In this document: piece by piece, positions 62,093 to 64,000 of the stretch | Layout: every line of letters begins with the position of its first letter | Position numbering within the stretch: position 1 is the stretch's first letter | Assembly: GCF_900112195.1 (NCBI RefSeq) | Contig: NZ_FOKR01000008.1 | Span: 106,174 to 170,173 of the forward strand | Direction: 5' to 3' | Source of the DNA: Butyrivibrio sp. YAB3001 | Lineage (GTDB): Bacteria; Bacillota; Clostridia; Lachnospirales; Lachnospiraceae | Length of the DNA: 64,000 nt | Translations under genes and position numbers: made by a program | Notes under the pieces: model-generated | Told to the model about the DNA's origin: nothing | Database searches by the model: none | Seen by the model: only the letters and a program-made list of their open reading frames with translations

Positions 62093-62137
62093 AAAATGGA
62101 GAAAACTGTTAGTGAAACAGAGTTTCTCCATTTTTTA
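62093..62137 (+). terminator. Terminator of paralog 2
   Basis: The same hairpin as after paralog 1, with arms AAAATGGAGAAAACT and AGTTTCTCCATTTT, then TTATAT. Confidence 0.88.
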
Positions 62138-62260
62138 TATATCATTTGTCGAGGCATCATATGTTTTTTGGTATTCAGGTACAATTTTTTTAAGATTTAA
62201 GTGTAAATTAATTGTTTTGAAAATTGTAGAAAATCAGCGCAACAGAGAAATAGTTTAATA

Positions 62261-62289
62261 TTGTCAGTATATTTGCGGGATGCTATAAT
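62261..62289 (+). promoter_or_regulatory. Promoter of lectin-like paralog 3
   Basis: TTGTCA (62261-62266), 17 bases, TATAAT (62284-62289) with extended TG. It is near-identical to the paralog 2 promoter, including AATTCACG after it. The rest of 62138-62260 shows nothing recognisable. Confidence 0.75.
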
Positions 62290-62370
62290 AATTCACGGAA
62301 AAAAGCCCGAAAACATGGATGCTTTGCTAATATAATGATTTTTGGGTTAAACAAGGAGGGAAAGTAACAA

Positions 62371-63393
62371 ATGAAAAAAGTATTACAACGAGTAGGGGGA
62401 GTTTTATTGGCAATTGCATTGCTAATGTGTATTTTGCCAGCGCAGACAGTTGAGGCATCAACATTTAAAATTCCGAACGATGCAAAGCCTTTTAATGGGC
62501 ATTATTACAAATTGTACTACAGCCAAAGTGGTGTAACATGGGCTAAGGCACAGCAATTATGTGATGCATTGGGGGGACATCTTGTAACAATTACATCATC
62601 AAAAGAAGAAACATTTATTGAGAATATTGTAGATAAATCCAGTTATGAAGAATATGCAATTGGAGCATATTCTAAAGGCGCTGGATGGAAATGGATTACT
62701 AATGAAAAGGCAACTTATACACCATGTGGTGGCTGGCCATCAGCAGGGACTGATCTCGTTTGTGCAAAGAGAATGAATTCTGGTGCTTTAGATAGTTGGT
62801 GGACTACTACATTTTATTATTATATGTGTGAGTGGGATACATCTACAGAAGATATCTTACCGGATCAGGTTACTCTTTCAAGTGTTAAGAAAGCAAGCTA
62901 CAAGTCAATTAATGTCTCTTGGAAAAAGGTTTCCGGAGCAAAAGGCTATGCTGTTTATATGAAACAGGACAAGGGTGATTATAAGAAAGTGGCAGATATT
63001 ACAGATCCTTCAATCACTACATTTAATATGAACAATCTTACCGGTGGAAGCACATACTATTTTCGTGTAAGAGCTTATAAAATGATTTACGGAGAGAAAT
63101 CTTTCGGCGAGCTTTCTTATGCTAAGAGTGTTAAGCTTGGCCTTGTAAAAGCTGCAAGCATTAAGCTTAATGTAAAGTCAAAGGCAATAAACAAGGGAAA
63201 ATCATTCACATTAAAGGCAACAGAAGCATCTGCTGATGCAAATGAACCAATTATCTGGAAGAGCAGTAATCCAAATGTTGCTACAGTTTCAGCTTCAGGA
63301 AAAGTAAAAGCAGTTGCACCAGGAACTGCAAAGATTACTGCTACAACAAGCAAAACAAAACTTACTGCAACTTGCAAAGTAACAGTAAAGTGA
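62371..63393 (+). CDS. Secreted C-type-lectin-like/FnIII/Big2 protein, paralog 3
   Basis: 340 residues; signal peptide cut after VEA, lectin-like domain, FnIII, Big2. The lectin core is kept (GGHLVTITSSKEETFIE, IGAYSKGAGWKWITNE, MCEWD) while the surface loops (IVDKSSYEEYA, CGGWPSAGTDLVCAKRMN, DSWWTTTFYYY) are private to this copy. The end of its Big2 domain diverges from copies 1 and 2 (SSNPNVATVSASGKVKAVAPG), and its terminator is different. AGGAGG precedes the ATG. It is the last gene before the rRNA operon. Confidence 0.9.
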   Translation: MKKVLQRVGGVLLAIALLMCILPAQTVEASTFKIPNDAKPFNGHYYKLYYSQSGVTWAKAQQLCDALGGHLVTITSSKEETFIENIVDKSSYEEYAIGAYSKGAGWKWITNEKATYTPCGGWPSAGTDLVCAKRMNSGALDSWWTTTFYYYMCEWDTSTEDILPDQVTLSSVKKASYKSINVSWKKVSGAKGYAVYMKQDKGDYKKVADITDPSITTFNMNNLTGGSTYYFRVRAYKMIYGEKSFGELSYAKSVKLGLVKAASIKLNVKSKAINKGKSFTLKATEASADANEPIIWKSSNPNVATVSASGKVKAVAPGTAKITATTSKTKLTATCKVTVK

Positions 63394-63399
63394 TATATG

Positions 63400-63442
63400 G
63401 GGACTGTAAAGAAGAGGAATCTTTTTTACAGTTCCTTTTTTG
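63400..63442 (+). terminator. Terminator of paralog 3
   Basis: GGGACTGTAAA (63400-63410) pairs with TTTACAGTTCC (63425-63435) with one G-T pair, followed by TTTTTTGTT. Confidence 0.8.
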
Positions 63443-63604
63443 TTAAAGCAATATCAATTCCTTATAAATACTTGATAAGGAATGGGGAAGATGATCATAC
63501 AAACATATTCCCAAGGCGTTGACAGCCTGAATATACTAATTAATCATTCTTCAATAATTTATAATATTAGAATATTAGAAATTATAAATTTTTTAAAAAA
63601 GTTG

Positions 63605-63633
63605 TTGACATGTTAAGGGGAGGGTGGTATATT
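63605..63633 (+). promoter_or_regulatory. rRNA operon promoter
   Basis: Perfect TTGACA (63605-63610), 17-base spacer, TATATT (63628-63633). The ~60 bases upstream are almost pure A/T and act as an UP-element candidate. The spacer is unusually G-rich (AAGGGGAGGGTGG). Confidence 0.82.
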
Positions 63634-63825
63634 TGTATTCGTTGCTGCTGATGCAACTGATGAACAGCTTCAAATGCAACAAAGGAGCGGAATATAAACT
63701 CCAGCACATTGACAAATAAACAGTAATGCAACCCTGAAAAATTCCAAAAGAATTATTCAGAACGAAGATAGTAAATAACGGACAGAACAAAAGCCAAGCT
63801 TAAGTTCTGGCCAGATCAAACTTTT
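63634..63825 (+). other. rRNA leader region
   Basis: About 190 transcribed bases before 16S. No gene. It contains a short AATTC/GAATT hairpin near 63740-63760 and the leader sequence AAGTTCTGGCCAGATCAAAC, where 16S processing stems are expected; I could not assign boxA with confidence. Confidence 0.5.

Positions 63826-64000
<175 letters not shown>

Noticed and set aside
59799..63393. Diversity-generating retroelement acting on the lectin-like genes
   Set aside because: C-type-lectin folds are typical targets, but no reverse transcriptase, accessory gene or template repeat is present in the window, and the differences among copies are not concentrated at adenines in one block. Paralog divergence with gene conversion explains the data.

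Overview
The window looks like chromosome of a rumen or gut Lachnospiraceae bacterium close to Butyrivibrio/Pseudobutyrivibrio. This rests on the low-GC, A/T-ending codon use, AGGAGG-type ribosome binding sites, the gene repertoire (uronate catabolism, LplABC-type importers, HD-GYP, FIST kinase, FtsA-like protein) and the first ~175 nt of a 16S rRNA gene at the right edge. The genus is inferred, not proven. I see no prophage, insertion sequence, CRISPR array or replication origin.

Layout. 1-7.9 kb: the tail of an upstream gene, a large chemoreceptor with an unusual sensor domain, tRNA-Leu(CAA), an HD-GYP c-di-GMP phosphodiesterase, and a GT-B-like protein translationally coupled to a GPH sugar symporter. 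8-14.3 kb: a housekeeping string (zinc-finger membrane protein, a DNA polymerase I that has lost most of its 5'-nuclease, coaE, FtsA-like ATPase, WalJ-like MBL hydrolase). 14.4-20.2 kb: a FIST hybrid histidine kinase with a two-receiver response regulator, then the UPF0237/UPF0210 pair; a palindromic repeat occurs in front of both groups. 20.2-31.2 kb: a composite membrane transport locus: YtrA-type GntR regulator with its palindromic operator, ABC ATPase, large ABC permease, two sugar-type permeases, a HlyD-like adaptor, a MacB-ectodomain-like protein and a large solute-binding lipoprotein. 31.3-35.6 kb: tRNA-Gly(CCC), mscL, a yybP-ykoY (Mn2+) riboswitch ahead of a CaCA exchanger, mnmA and a ROK sugar kinase.

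35.6-45.6 kb is a pectin/rhamnogalacturonan and galacturonate module: LacI regulator and uxaC (minus), uxaA, an LplA/B/C-type ABC importer, a rhamnogalacturonan-acetylesterase-like SGNH protein and a xylose-isomerase-like TIM barrel, with six related LacI-type operator sequences in its control regions. 45.7-59.6 kb: an orphan cyclic-nucleotide-binding-like protein, a TetR-controlled YbtPQ-like ABC pair, an AAA/PD-(D/E)XK protein, divergent tmcAL and ackA with a cre site between them, an AraC regulator and a GT-C membrane protein.

59.7-63.4 kb holds three tandem secreted paralogs (signal peptide, C-type-lectin-like domain, fibronectin III, Big2). They have matching promoters, conserved flanks and divergent lectin centres, and lie directly before an rRNA operon. 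The three most unusual items are this lectin array, the composite transporter locus and the polymerase I without its 5'-nuclease.
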